64,000 nucleotides of DNA from Zygnema cylindricum. Lineage: Eukaryota > Streptophyta > Zygnematophyceae > Zygnematales > Zygnemataceae. Shown piece by piece: positions 45,518 to 57,548 of this stretch; position 1 is the first letter of the stretch; the number at the start of each line of letters is the position of its first letter. The notes under the pieces were generated by a model. That model saw only the letters and a list, made by a program, of their open reading frames with translations, was not told the DNA's origin and did no database searches. Where the stretch lies: NCBI GenBank assembly GCA_037447655.1, contig JBBHKE010001039.1, forward strand, positions 54,813 through 118,812. Direction: 5' to 3'. The translations under genes were made by a program, and so were the position numbers.

Positions 45518-46515
45518 TTTTGAAATAAGAAATCTTAATACTTAGTAAACAGATCTTTGAGGAGAGACCAACTACTTAGAATATTTTTGGTCTAGGTAAG
45601 TTGTAATACTTACCTCATTTAGTGTGACAATAGCAGTAGTACTTTTTAGTGTATCGTTCTTCTGCAGGGACACGCGTGAAAAAATGAACATCATATGGGT
45701 TTTACGGAAAGTCGCCAACACACTTTACAACGAGTCACACATCGAACAAAAATTGTTGAAGAATCGGACGGACGGCGACTAAAGTGATTGACCGGGAGAA
45801 TGGTGGTACAACATTAAACGCCGACCGTAGATGTGATTCGAGTGAACGGACGCGATTCACGTGGGACCACAAAATGACTATTCACTTTGTACGACCTCAA
45901 GTGACAAGGACCACTTGATAAATAGTCGGCTAGACTCTAGCATCCACTGTTGACTAAGCACCTAGAACACTACTGTACGGGGAAACCATTGGCACATCAT
46001 AAACAAACTAGTTTTTGCTTAGTGGATTAGAATGTAGTGTTCCACTAAGTATATTTTTGTATAGTAGTCAAATAGGGTTTGGACGTACTCACAATACAAA
46101 TAGCGTACTGATTCGGTACTTTGTCTTAGTGTAGTATAGTGCTGTTGTTTTAGGTGTAGACATTTGATTAGTTGGTTTTCAGTTGATACTCTTTGTGAGT
46201 ATAAAGCTAGGACTTAGCCAAAATTGTAACTATCTAGTACTGAAGATCTAACTCTCTAAGGACAGTTTTGGGAAACTTCCAAGTGTTACATCTTATGGTT
46301 TACTAGTTCAATTGGGCTACAATTTTGGGAATTGTCAGACTGTATGTGATATTTTATTAGTGTGAATTTTGGTGTTATTTGAACATCTCAAGTGAATTCT
46401 GTATTATATCAAAGGTGGTTGTTTGATAAGATTTTTGGTAGCTGTTGCTGAAGTCTATGTCTACATCTACTACTACTGGTGGTCCTCCACTTGCAACTGT
46501 GGTTGTAGAACAACT
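45518..46515 (+). repeat. 5' LTR of element H
   Basis: Starts as TTTTGAAATAAGAAATC (ancestral TGTTG inferred from H') and aligns with 56317-56489 and 59558-59958. The gag ATG lies inside at 46,457. The last base is T instead of the usual A of the terminal CA. A decayed PBS (GGTTATGG at 46516-46523) follows. Confidence 0.85.
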
Positions 46516-47245
46516 GGTTATGGAACTTTCGTCCAAAATCAATGGCCAGAAGTATGGGTACTGGGCAGCTATGGTTGAATCATCCTTTGAAACTGCAGAC
46601 TAGTTAGAAGTCTTTGATAGATCTTTTGCTAAAACAGATCCGAGCTGGGCGAAGAAGAACTCCCTTGCAAGAAACAACTTGATTCTCTACATTTCATAAA
46701 GTTTGGTTATGTCTCGGCTCAAGATGAAAAAGGTGAGCAAGATTTGGACTTCGCTGAAAACTTCCGATGAAAAGGCAAACGTCCAAGAGGAGCTCTTGGT
46801 AGCTAGCCGGATCTGGGACTACAAATACCCGGGGGGATCTATCACCGAGTATTGCGATGAATTTCGGGAACTCATTGATGCATACTCTTCGGCTGGTGGC
46901 ACTTTTCCAGAGTTTCAGCAAGATGCTTTGCTTATTAGAGGTCTTCCTAGTCATATGAAGGGAGTGTCTACAGTTTTAAAAAGGCATAATAAGTCTAGCT
47001 GGACTTTTCAGTTAGCTTACAATTTTATATTAGAAGAGGAGTCTACAAGTAAGGTCCTTGATGGTGAAAAGAAAGTAGAAGCTTTCAATACAGATTTTGA
47101 GAGGAGAAATCAGTTTATTCAAAACAGAAACTAGTTTAACCAAAATCAAATCCAGTTTAATCAGGGTAGTCAGAGGCAAAATAGGTAGTCTTCTAATGCT
47201 TGTTTTTATTGTTCTGAAAAATGACATGGGTACAGGTACTGTCCA
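46457..47245 (+). pseudogene. Element H gag, broken
   Basis: The LTR-borne start reads MSTSTTTGGPPLATVVVEQL and continues VMELSSKINGQKYGYWAAM, then meets a stop near 46,602. 46703-47134 is open and holds the gag core (TSLKTSDEKANVQEELLVAS, SITEYCDEFRELIDAY, ALLIRGLPSHMKGV). The zinc knuckle CFYCSEK*HGYRYC at about 47,200 has an internal stop. Confidence 0.85.
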
Positions 47246-47439
47246 AAGCTCATAAAGGCAAATGAAACTAGTTTATATAGGCCAAGATGGCAACAAAGCC
47301 AGTTTCATTAAGGCTTTTTTGGAAATCCCTCACGAGAAAATGCAATTTTTTCAACCTTTACAGATGATGGTGATTCATCTCTGAGCTTCAATGATGAAGA
47401 GGATGCGGAGTTATTTGCTATGGGGCCAACAATGGAGGG

Positions 47440-49084
47440 TTCCAAAGATGGCGGTTGGATTATGAACACCGGGGCATCGGCTCACATGTGTTGGGACAAG
47501 GCAATTTTTAAAATTTAAAGCAAACTCATCTGAAATATATCTACTATGCTTGTGGCATGGGTGTCTAGTCCTCACCACAGGTTGATGTATCTCTAATGGT
47601 AGATGTGGGGGGAAGGTCAGCAGAAAAGACCCTCCATAATGTTTTACATATTCCTAGTTTTAAAAAGAATCTATTTTCTACTTCTTTGGTAGAGAGTAAG
47701 GGTTTTGAGGTCACCTTTAAAAGGGGGAGACAGGTTGTTAGTAAGCTAGGAAAAACAGCAGTTACAAGAACTAGAGATGTCATTAAGATGTACAGGATAG
47801 ACATGGCTGAATGCAAAAAAAAAGATGTTTTGTACTCCATTTGAAAATAAATTATGGCATAAGAGGTTAGGACATATTATTTATGAAAGTTTGAAAAAGA
47901 TGGTGAATGCTAGGAAAGTTAAAGGTGTTTCTCTCACATCTCAATCTGTGAAAACATGTGATGGCTGCTCACTAGGAAAGATTCATAAATTGCCATTTTC
48001 AGTGGAGATCAAAAACAGATCCACAAAAGTCCTCCAGCTCATTCATTCGGATGTCCTCGGACCATCCCAAGTTGCATCGGCCGGAGGAGTTTAGTATATG
48101 GTCACATTCAGTGATGATTTCTCCAGGTACACGAAATTTTATTTTATGAAGAACAAAAGTAAAGTATTCACTCACTTGAAGCACTACAAGGTCTGGACGG
48201 AGAAACTACACGGAGTTCCGATCTTGGCGTTCACATCGGATAATGGAGGTGAATACACCTCTAACGAATTTAAGCAATTTCTACTTGATGAGGGTATAAG
48301 TCACAATCTGACAGTTCCATATACTCCTGAGCATAATGGAGTTTCGGAAAGACTAAACAGGATAGTCACAGAGATTGCTAGGTCCATGCTTACAGACAAG
48401 GATATAGATCTGAAATTCTTGGCTGAAGCACTTAATTGTGCAGTCTATATAAAGATTAGAGTTGCATCCAGATCTGTAAGCTCTACAATTTATGAGTTGT
48501 GGGCCGGGAAAGTCGCAAATGTTATTCACTTTAAATTTTTTGGAAGAAAGTGCTTTATTTTAGATAACTCACCAGATAAGTGGAAAATGGAAGCCAAAGG
48601 CTTAGCAAGAATTCTCTTCGGTTACGATGATAATGCAAAGGGATATAGAGTGTACGTCTTAGATAAACAAAAGATGTTTGTGTCTCGGAATATTCAAATT
48701 AAAGATGAGCAAGATTTAGTTGATCTGTTCAAAAGAACACATACGCCAACAAAAAACCAAAATCAGGAGTATGTTGTTTTTCACCACCAACAACACGTGT
48801 ATTTTTCGGTGCCATCTCTTCCCATAAAATCACCTTCTGCTACTACACCGCTTGCTCCTGCTACGGATGCTTCTCAACTACATCGCACTTTGGAGGAACA
48901 GATTGCTACACCTTCGGATCTTGCAGCAGTTTCAGCACCACGAAATCAGAGATTGCCAACCATTTCAGCCTCAAAATTTCCAAGAGGAAGAAGATATAGC
49001 AGTCAACTACAAACCCGTTCTCACTTTGCTTTTTCTTTAGCATCAAGTGAGCATAGACCATCAAAGAAGCCTTCTCATCAATAG
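47440..49084 (+). pseudogene. Element H protease and integrase, broken
   Basis: The protease site reads GWIMNTGASAHMC: the catalytic Asp is Asn. 47825-48094 has WHKRLGHIIYESL and CDGCSLGKIHKLPFS with HSDVLGPSQV. 48098-49084 is open and holds TSDNGGEYTSNEF and VSERLNRIVTE, so the integrase triad is complete but split by a stop at about 48,095. The tail has the GYDDNAKGYRVYVLDKQK module. Confidence 0.9.
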
Positions 49085-49094
49085 AGAGAAACCA

Positions 49095-50415
49095 CTAGAT
49101 TGAGGCGGTCAACGACAAGATGAAGTCGGTTATGGAGGCACTGACATGGGAGCTCCTGGACCTTACCCCGGGTAGGAAAGCCATTGGGATCAAGTGGGTC
49201 TTCAAAGTTAAACTGAATCCGGGCAACACTATTGAAAGGTGTAAGGCCAGACTTGCGGCCAAAGGGTACAACCAGAAAGAAGGTATTGACTTTGAGGAAA
49301 CCTTCTCTCCAATGGTCAGATTTCCTACTGTCAAAATTTTGTTGAGTTTAGCTGCTATAAAAAACATGGAAATACATCAAATGGGTATTAAGGACATCCT
49401 TTTTACATGGAGAGTTAGAAGTAACTATTTATATGCAGCAGCTTGAAATGTATGAAGAAAAATGGAAAGAAAAGTTAGTGTGCAAACTGATAAAATCTCT
49501 GGATGGGCTAAAACAAGCAACTAGGCAATGGAATCTGAAGTTAGATGAATTTCTGACTAGTCTAGGATTCAGAAGAATTAGTTCAGATCATTCAGTCTAT
49601 GTCTTACAAGGGGAGGATGGGATTCTTTATATCGTTGTATATGTGGATGATCTTTTACTAATAAGTAAATCCATAAATGAAATAAACCGTATCAAAGCAG
49701 CTTTGAGGTTTAAGTTTGAAATGAAAGACCTAGGTGAGGACAAATATATCTTGGGGATACAAGTTGAAAGGGATAGAAATAACATATTGATTATGCTAAC
49801 CCAGAAAGAAGCAATAGTGAACATGCTGGAAAAATTTGAGATGAAGGATGTGAATGGATCTGTAACTCCCATGGAATTAGACAGAAGCTAGAAGGGAGTG
49901 AATCAAACTCGGGCATAATGGTTAGTGAAAGCTTAGAGTCAGGGGAGGAAGAGTTAATGTCTACAAAGCCATAAAAAAAGGTAATGGGGAGTCTTATTTA
50001 TTTTATAAATTGTACGAGCCTTGATATTGCTGCAGCTGTGGGAGTCCTAAGTAGGTGTCTTCAGAATCCTAAAAGAGCACATTGCGAGGCAGCAAAAAGG
50101 GTTCTGAGATACCTGGCAGGTACCCGAAACCTCAAGCTTATACTTAGAGGAGGAAAGGTAAAATTACAAACTTCGAGCGATGCCAACTATGGAGATACGC
50201 CAAGCCAAAAATCAGCAACTGGTTTTGCTCTGAAAATTGGGAATGGAACTTGTTGCTGAAGCATCAAATTACTAAAGGTCATGACTCAGTCTATGATGGT
50301 ATCGAAATACATGGTAACCAGTTCTGCCCTCAAGGAACTCCTATGGGTTAAGGACACTTTGCAGGAACTTAGGTATATGCAAATCGGTCCTCAGGTTATT
50401 TGGTGTGACGACTAT
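49095..50415 (+). pseudogene. Element H RT and RNase H, truncated
   Basis: 49120-49446 holds MKSVMEALTWELLDL, KLNPGNTIERCKARLAAKGY and FEETFSPMVRFPTVK. 49433-49891 holds LDGLKQATRQWNLKLDEFL and YVDDLLLISKS. 49984-50259 holds RNase H (LIYFINCTSLDIAAAVG, SSDANYGDTPSQKSATGF) and a second piece ends CDDY where LTR I starts. Frameshifts lie at about 49,440, 49,890 and 50,260. Confidence 0.88.
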
Positions 50416-51500
50416 TGTTCTACAACCATTGTTGCAAGCAAAGAACCAACTGTAGTAGTAGAAGTAGACATGAAAAACAGCAGAAATTATTAAAGTACCT
50501 ACTCAGCAGCCAACTTTGAACTGACACAAAATATGACTCAAAAAGCCAATATGTTTCAAATTCGACACGGTGATACAAATTATAGTAAACTGCCAATTCC
50601 CAAAATTGCAGCCCAAATGACTTAGTAAACCATAAGATATGATGTCTAGAAGTTTCCCAAAAACTTCCCTTAAAAAATCATATTCCCAAAACTGGATACT
50701 ACAAAATTGGCTAAGTCCTAAGTTATATACTCACACTGTCTATCCACTAATCAACACTAATTTGGGTAACCGTTACTACGGTTATTATCTTGACTAACGA
50801 CAAAGCTTCCTACCTGTACGTCATTGTACCTCAAAACCCTAATTATTATTTTTCTAAAAACCTGATTAATGGAACACTATTTTTTATCACACTAAAATAC
50901 AAACTAATGTTATTCAGATATTTACAGACATTGAACCGTAAACAAAACGTTCTAAACGTACACAAAACGTTCCAAATGCTTAGTCAGCAGTAGCCGCTAA
51001 ATTCCAGCCGAATGTGGTTGTGTAGTACGAAGCACCTAAGTGCTTCGTCACTTGTGGTCCCACGTGAATCACGCCTCGTCACTTTGGTATCCCACGTAAA
51101 TCTTGCCTCGTCACTTGCGGTCCCACGTGAATCGCGTCCGTCGACATCTCTCAAAATCAATGATCATAATTCACTTCCGAAATATCCGGACGTTTCTATT
51201 TAATGATCATAAAAATATTTTGTACCATATAATTCCAAAATATCTGTATTACTCCAAAAATAGCCGTACCATATGTTTTCCGAGATATTCGGATCAGATT
51301 CCGTTCGTCTGATCTGGCGATTCCAATTGCCTGCTTCGTGACGCGTGTCGTCGTCACTCCGTAAAACCTGCAGAGGTACAATACACTCTATTGTTCTTTG
51401 CCTACTGTAACACTAATAAAGGTTAGTCTTATATACCACTTTTTTTTTGAACTATTCTAAGTCTACTCTATTTACTTACTAAAGATTTCAAATCTCAACA
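50416..51500 (-). repeat. Inverted LTR I, related to the H LTR
   Basis: On minus it starts TGTTGAGATTTGAAATC at 51,500 and ends GGTTGTAGAACA at 50,416. Its inner end carries the leader ATGTCTACTTCTACTACTAC, parallel to H. The shared block gcccaaatgacttagtaaaccataag / aactagtaaaccataag confirms the family. Flanks ACTAT and TGTAG do not match, so no target duplication is shown; it may be the edge of a rearranged element. Confidence 0.75.
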
Positions 51501-53474
51501 TGTAGCGTATAGAAAAATAAAATTAAAGTAGAAAAACATACGGTACAGCATCTGAAAAATGCGATTTTTTTAGGGTGACTCCCAATTGAGTCAATTTATT
51601 TGACAACTATTATTTCGTTTGACATTTCATTTATAAAATCAATAATAATTAATATATTCTAGAATTAACTATTGTTAAACCATCTAGGTCTAAAACATGA
51701 TTGAAATGGACAAAGTTTGACGACCACTAAAGGTTGGCGATCCATATTTGTTTGGAATACATGAGTGAAAAACACTAACCAGTGATAAAAAGGTGAAATA
51801 AGCGTAAAATAAACAAAATTAGACTACCAATAACAATTACTTTATCCTTCAAAAGTGGGCCCACAGTCCATAACTGAAAAATATGTCATACCTAAAGTCA
51901 AAATTAAAAGTAACATCTATTTGCACGAGTTAATTCACTAAGCCCACACAAGGGCCTAAGAATGGGGGCAAAAATGGGCGACATATGTATATTAGCGATA
52001 AAAAGCAAAGTGAAGCGAGGGAGGGCTTTCAATTCCTCTAGCTTAAAATGATTTTCCACTAAAATCACGAAAAGACTTTTAAAATGACGAGTCCAAAGTT
52101 CCAAAAATCACCAAAGTAATGGCATGAAGTTTTCCGTTAGGTCTTGGTGTAAGTAGTCTCTTATTTTGAAACTCATTGTACCCTAAATCAGAATACAAGT
52201 ACGCAATGGTGCTCGGGCAACATGGCTTATATTTCGTTTAAAAACTCAAAATCCACTTATAGCCGCAAATACCCCCAAAATGACAAAGTGGCCGAAAAGA
52301 TGCGACACTTTACATTTTAATTGGTACTCAAATTTGCTTCCAACTAAAACTATTCTATAAAAAAATTCAACGTATGCCATAGTGTGGCTGTATTGCCTAC
52401 CCCTCTGTGCGAGCAAGGGAGTAAATGCAAGCCATAAGGTTGACAACAAATGTAATGAGGGTTACACATGAGCTTGGGATGTCATGATCGAGAAGTAGGC
52501 GAGTGGTAAAAAGAAAGTGAAAAATATCCACATTGAGAGTGGCAAAAATTGGTGTAAAACAAGCCGAGTTCCAACCGAGATCCCTAACCAAAGCAAAGAC
52601 GACCATGTTGCTGAGTCGACGGGAATTGTAATGGAAAAAACGTAATATCAAGTAAATGAAACACTTATGATATATAAAGTATACTAATTGCTATGGGAAT
52701 TAGGGTTATGTTTCATTTAACATTATGCATGCGATTAGGCAATTAAGGTTAAGGTTACAAACGCAAACGAGAGTTAAAGTAGTTCGAATTAAAGAACGAA
52801 AACACGTATGTACTCCACTTCGTATTTTTTTACATTTTTTTCTCTTTTACTGAGAATATGTTGTTGAATATAAAATTTATTTGAGGAATGATTTCGATTT
52901 TAAGGTCGTAAGACGTGGTATAAAACAATGTTGCGCCTTAGCCATCACTTGTTACAAAATAAAAATGAGTTATACTCTAGTGTAATATGCGGAGGAATTT
53001 ATACATATACAAAAGGAAAAAAAAATAGGCGTATCCTTTTATATGATCATAATAGCAAACAATATCACCAACGCGGAAGCATATACCACAACAAAAGCAT
53101 ACACAAACAAATCACCTAGCCATTAACACAAACCATGTCCAAACAATACACATATTATGTCAAAAGATTTTTTTTTTACGAAACTCTCATTCTCACTCTT
53201 GATCAATCCGAATTCTCAAGTCTCTAAAACACAAACGATACTATAAACGGAGGTGGAAATTTGTATTATTAACAAACTAGCACAAAAGCAACACATATAC
53301 GCACAAACTAATTTAGTGAGAACCGAAAGCACGATTCAATACGACACTACGTACATAGCCTAACAGAACAAACAGCCGCGTCGAAAGAAAACAGTTCAAC
53401 GTAGGCAAATACAAACATATAGATGCAAAGGCTCAACCAATGTGCAAATTCACTAATTCCACGATGTTTCTTAA
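51501..53474. other. AT-rich, no gene; right part may be an LTR of K
   Basis: No domain-bearing frame. The right end reads ..tccacgatgtttcttaaca, then a C/T run, which on minus is a purine tract followed by TGTTAAGAAACATCG. That is what the 3' LTR start of the K relic would look like. The other LTR end could not be fixed. Confidence 0.4.
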
Positions 53475-53930
53475 CACCCCCCCTTTAATTGTAAGAATCC
53501 TCCCACATCGTGGTAAGCCAAGCTTAGGTTTACCCTCGAAAAGACATCATGCATAACTGACTTTGTAATCATCTTGATATTTTATTTAACAGTCGGCACA
53601 GGAATAAATTATTACTCCTCTTTTGCAAGATCTTTGCTAAAATACCATTGAGTCCTAGTATGTTTCGTACTTTGATGAAACATAAGATTCTCGATTAATG
53701 CCATTGAACCCAAAGTGTTTGACGAGTTTGATAAAACCAGCGATAACGCTTAACTTTTTAAGCATTTCATTCGCCAAAATAACACCTTTTGTCGTACAAT
53801 GAGCTACCATATATTCGCCCTTTGTAGAGCACAAGGTCACAATACTTAAGGTGACGTTGGAGTCTGGAACCCTACGCAATCTCCTTTTCACCGGAAAAAC
53901 TATTGAGTTAAAAAACAAACGCGGTAATAA
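53475..53930 (-). pseudogene. Copia relic K: RNase H tail of another lineage
   Basis: Directly after a minus-strand polypurine tract (ATTAAAGGGGGGG). Backwards from there, one frame reads LGSMALIENLMFHQSTKHTR then TQWYFSKDLAKEE and a stop. This corresponds to the copia RNase H end (NPxFHxRTKHIDxRYHFIRD). Further in, VTLSIVTLCSTKGEYMVAHC resembles the STEAEYMA block. Frames are shifted and it is very diverged from A, C, D, E and H. Confidence 0.6.
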
Positions 53931-55413
53931 ATGTCTCGACCAAATAGTGAAATATTAGCTTCACAACCTCACATTGATTTTCTCCAACGCATGAAAATAC
54001 CCGTTAATGAGTGAAACCACATTAACAATGCCCATATGGTCCTTACACTTAAGTAAATAAGGCAACCGATTGCCTCTCGGTTCGGAACATCCCATTCTCT
54101 TCAAATTCTTGGACTTACTATATTGCAATTTTGAAAAAAAAATGTCAAAAAGTGGTTTGCCATTGTTGTTGGAGAATCGTCTTAACACCTTTTTATACTA
54201 CGCTTAACTCAATTTGATACTCTCCGAAATATCAAGAATCACTTCAATTCCCAAATCGCATCTCACTCCCCCATATCCGTCACTTTAGACCGTTCTTCGA
54301 AACACACCTTTAATTCATTGATATCATTCAAACTATTTCTTTTATTATTAAAATAATTTTTGTTAACTGAAAAGATAATTTGGTCATCTCTTTCACCCTT
54401 TCGTACACACTCGAGAATTTGAAATAGTCCTAACAAAGCCAAACTTTGTCCTTACTCTGAGTAACTTTAAATACAAGGTTATCGATGCTTATTTTGATTC
54501 GTTTAAGGATTCTAAACTCGATACACCATTCCAAGTTCAACTTCTTATTGGCCACCGCTAAAGCAACAATCATTCTCCAAGAGTGAAATGTCACTTATAG
54601 GGTATGCTTTATACTTTGACCTAACCCACTCTTATTGTTAATAATATTTGTGACCTTGGCCCGAAAAAAAACTAAGATAAACCCTAAAAAACCTTGAAAT
54701 GTGTGTGTAATATTAAATCAAACATAACCCTAATTCTAATAACAATTACTAACCTAATATCAAATTTACCGTTTCTTATAACATTTTCATCTTAGTCAGT
54801 TTTGTAGCCACAACCCTAAGAAAAAAACAATTAGACTACACGTTTGTTGTAATTATAAACGTATTATATGAATTATTCTCCATCATCAATGTTTTGTTAA
54901 TCTTTTCCGAACACAAATAGTCAACACCAATATATCAAATATTTTTAACCAAAACATTTCTAAAGCAAAAACAAACTTAATTTAAACTAAATTCATCGCA
55001 AAATATAATATTGCTCACTAAAAATAAAGAATAATTTGCGTTAATTTAACTTGTATTTTTGACCTATTGAAAACTAAACCCTAAATGGACCTTCATGTAT
55101 TTAAATACTTATAAATATATGTATTATTCGGTTTAAAAAATGTTACGTAGAAAAAATATACAGTGCACTATTATCCACAACTTCAACATCACCAAACCAC
55201 AGGAAGCTCATTTGCTGGTAAGACGTTAAAGCCTTTCAAACAAGGTAACAAAAATACTGAATACAAATGCATTTTGTTAAAAAAAAAGTAAAAAATATCA
55301 AAACCATCAAATACATCAAAAATTTACCTCTCATAAATAACAAAGTTTATTTTGATAGAAGGTAATTGCAGTTATTACATGATTGTTTATGCACTCAAAA
55401 AGCACGTTGTAAA

Positions 55414-55415
<2 letters not shown>
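53931..55415. other. AT-rich, no gene recognised
   Basis: Possibly more decayed K interior at its left end, but no motif could be read. From 54,600 on it is mostly A/T with short homopolymers. Confidence 0.45.

Positions 55416-55421
<6 letters not shown>

Positions 55422-55461
<40 letters not shown>
55422..55461. repeat. (TA)20 microsatellite
   Basis: Twenty perfect TA units after an A run. It is bracketed by two copies of a 70-bp direct repeat, ataaataacaaagtttattttga..ggtaattgcagttattaca at about 55,333 and its diverged copy at about 55,481. Confidence 0.95.
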
Positions 55462-55463
<2 letters not shown>

Positions 55464-55737
55464 ATAAAAAAAAGTACTGCTTATAAATAACAAATTTTAT
55501 TTTTGTAGGAGGTAATTGCTATTATTACACTATTGACTTATTGTCCATGCATGCGCTTGGAATTTTGTACTACTGTAGCAAAAGGTGCATGCGCTAATAA
55601 TCTTGCTCGTATCAAAAGGTGTACGGACTATGCTTTCATTATATCTTAATCGTACGGAATGTTACAATAATTACTTTATCTTAGAAAAAAGTATTCCAGG
55701 CGCTGCAAACTCTTGCGTAATTGAAGGAAACCTTATT

Positions 55738-56316
55738 ACTAGTGTTGGGTAATCCAAAAAAAGCATATTGGGAAGCAGCAAAGAGGGTTCTCAGATACAT
55801 AGCAGGTACCCGAAAGCTCAAGCTTATACTCGGAGGAGGAGAGGTAAAATTACAGACTTAGAGCAATGCCAGCTGGAAATCAACAACCAGTTTTGTTTTG
55901 AAAATTGGGAATCAAACTTGCTGCTGAAGCAGCAAATTACAGAAGGTCACGGCTCAGTCCACAACGGAGTCTGAATATATGGCAGCCAGTTCTGCCCTCA
56001 AAGAACTTCTATGGGTTAAGGCCACTTTACATGAACTTGGGTATATGCAAACCGGTCCTCAAGTTATATAATGTGACAATGATGCATCTATTGCCATTGC
56101 CTCTAACCCCAATCATCATTTTAAAAGCAAACATATGGATGTCAGAAAACACTTTGTGAGAGAAAATGTGCTTCCAAGAGTGATAAAAATGAGTTATTTA
56201 CCGGATTAAAAGATGGTGGCTGATATGCTGACTAAAGCTCTTCCAGCTCCTAAGTTGAAGTATTGCATAGAGTCTATTGGGTTGAGTGAGTAAGTGAGTC
56301 TAAAGATTTAGGGGAG
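55738..56316 (+). pseudogene. H' remnant: RNase H end of an H-type element
   Basis: Starts abruptly with GNPKKAYWEAAKRVLRYIAG-like sequence, then the RNase H blocks (TTESEYMAASSALKELLWVK, NHHFKSKHMDVR, MVADMLTKALPAPKLKYC) across three frames with stops (for example the D of CDN is followed by ND and an upstream stop). It ends with the purine tract TTTAGGGGAG before the LTR. Its 5' part is missing. Confidence 0.85.
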
Positions 56317-56489
56317 TGTTGAAATAAGAAATCTTAATACTCAGTAAAGAAGAGTTGTGAGGAGAGGCCAAGTACTTAGAATATTTTTGATCAAGGTAAG
56401 TTGTAATACTTACCTCATTTAGTGTGACCGTAGCAGTAGTACTTTTGAGTGTATTGTACTTCTGCAGGGACACACGTCAAAAAATGAAT
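56317..56489 (+). repeat. H' 3' LTR, first segment
   Basis: TGTTGAAATAAGAAATC to ..caaaaaatgaat, aligned with 45518-45694. Split here by element G; a second LTR part follows at 59,558. Confidence 0.88.
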
Positions 56490-57535
56490 TGCAATTCTGT
56501 GTCCTCCATTGGACCACAGAATACAGGAAGCCTCTAGATAGTATTTAACTAACCCACTTTAAGCCACAACCACTGCTGCCCAAGAAGGCAAACTGACAAT
56601 TTGACTGCACCCTTGTGTTGCCTGGATTCCCATGAGTCCGTAGAAAAAAGAATCACTGAAAACGGCCAACCAGGCGATAAGTTATAGGGTGGCAAAGATG
56701 CCAATTTATACAAACTCTCTGAGAGAGAGGACTATCTACCTAAATTTTCCTAAGTCCTAGTTTTTCCTAATTCCCTCTCACAGCTCCTATCTACTGCCTG
56801 TACGAACCAATCACAAAACTGTATAGTACTAGAAAGTACTACTGCCGATGTACTTTATGTACGGCCTCTGTACGACAAGGCCATTAGTGGACGCGTGTAT
56901 ACTTTCCACTCATCCGTACGTTCCTCGGAATTCCCGCGACCGAATGATGTCTCCCCACGTGGCGCCAGGTGATGCCACGTCACTAAATGCCAAAGTGACC
57001 ACTCCGGGATTTCGGCGATGATGTGCGCCGTTGGATTATATGCGAAACGTAATCTTGGCCGGAATAAATACTTGCGCGATATTTGTTCCGATGTAGAAAT
57101 AAAATGCGTGGTATCCGTTTTGAATTAGCGTCGTACGACGTACTTTATAAAACTGTATATATGTACGCCGTAAACAGTTTTAGTTAAATGAACTTTATCC
57201 TTTCGAACTAAATATATATCTATCACATACCATAGCACTTAGCATTGGTCCTAGTCTATTAGGATAAAGCTGACCGCTACCGGACGATTTGACGAACCGC
57301 AGGTACCGGGATCAAATCTCTGGTCCGTCAAGTATATTTTTAGTAACCTACTAAAAATAGCTGTCTGTTGAACTAAGGCAGCCATGGATCAACCTCTCTC
57401 TTTCCTTCAGTGACTACAACAAGTATGGGGGCTAGAGAGCGGAGGTGGAGGCAGGCTGTCCGTCCTTTTTCTTTTTCCTTTTATAAAACCATATTTAAAC
57501 CTATAAAATACTCTAGAAATCTATAAATTTCAACA
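56490..57535 (-). repeat. 3' LTR of G
   Basis: 1,046 bp, nearly identical to the C LTRs, including the leader M-E-D-T-E-L-Q and the antisense tRNA-like block. Confidence 0.93.
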
Positions 57536-57548
57536 CTCCCCTTATTTT

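Larger units (their letters stand above)
45518..50415 (+). mobile_element. Ty1/copia element H, 3' end lost
   Basis: The 5' LTR (45518-46515) is followed by gag, protease, integrase, RT and part of RNase H on plus. The element ends inside RNase H where inverted LTR I begins. The H' remnant at 55,738-59,958 is a close relative and shows what the missing 3' end looks like. Several stops and shifts. Confidence 0.9.

Noticed and set aside
53655-53918. An independent 87-codon gene
   Set aside because: Its neighbourhood reads as a shifted copia RNase H tail after a polypurine tract; better explained as relic K.
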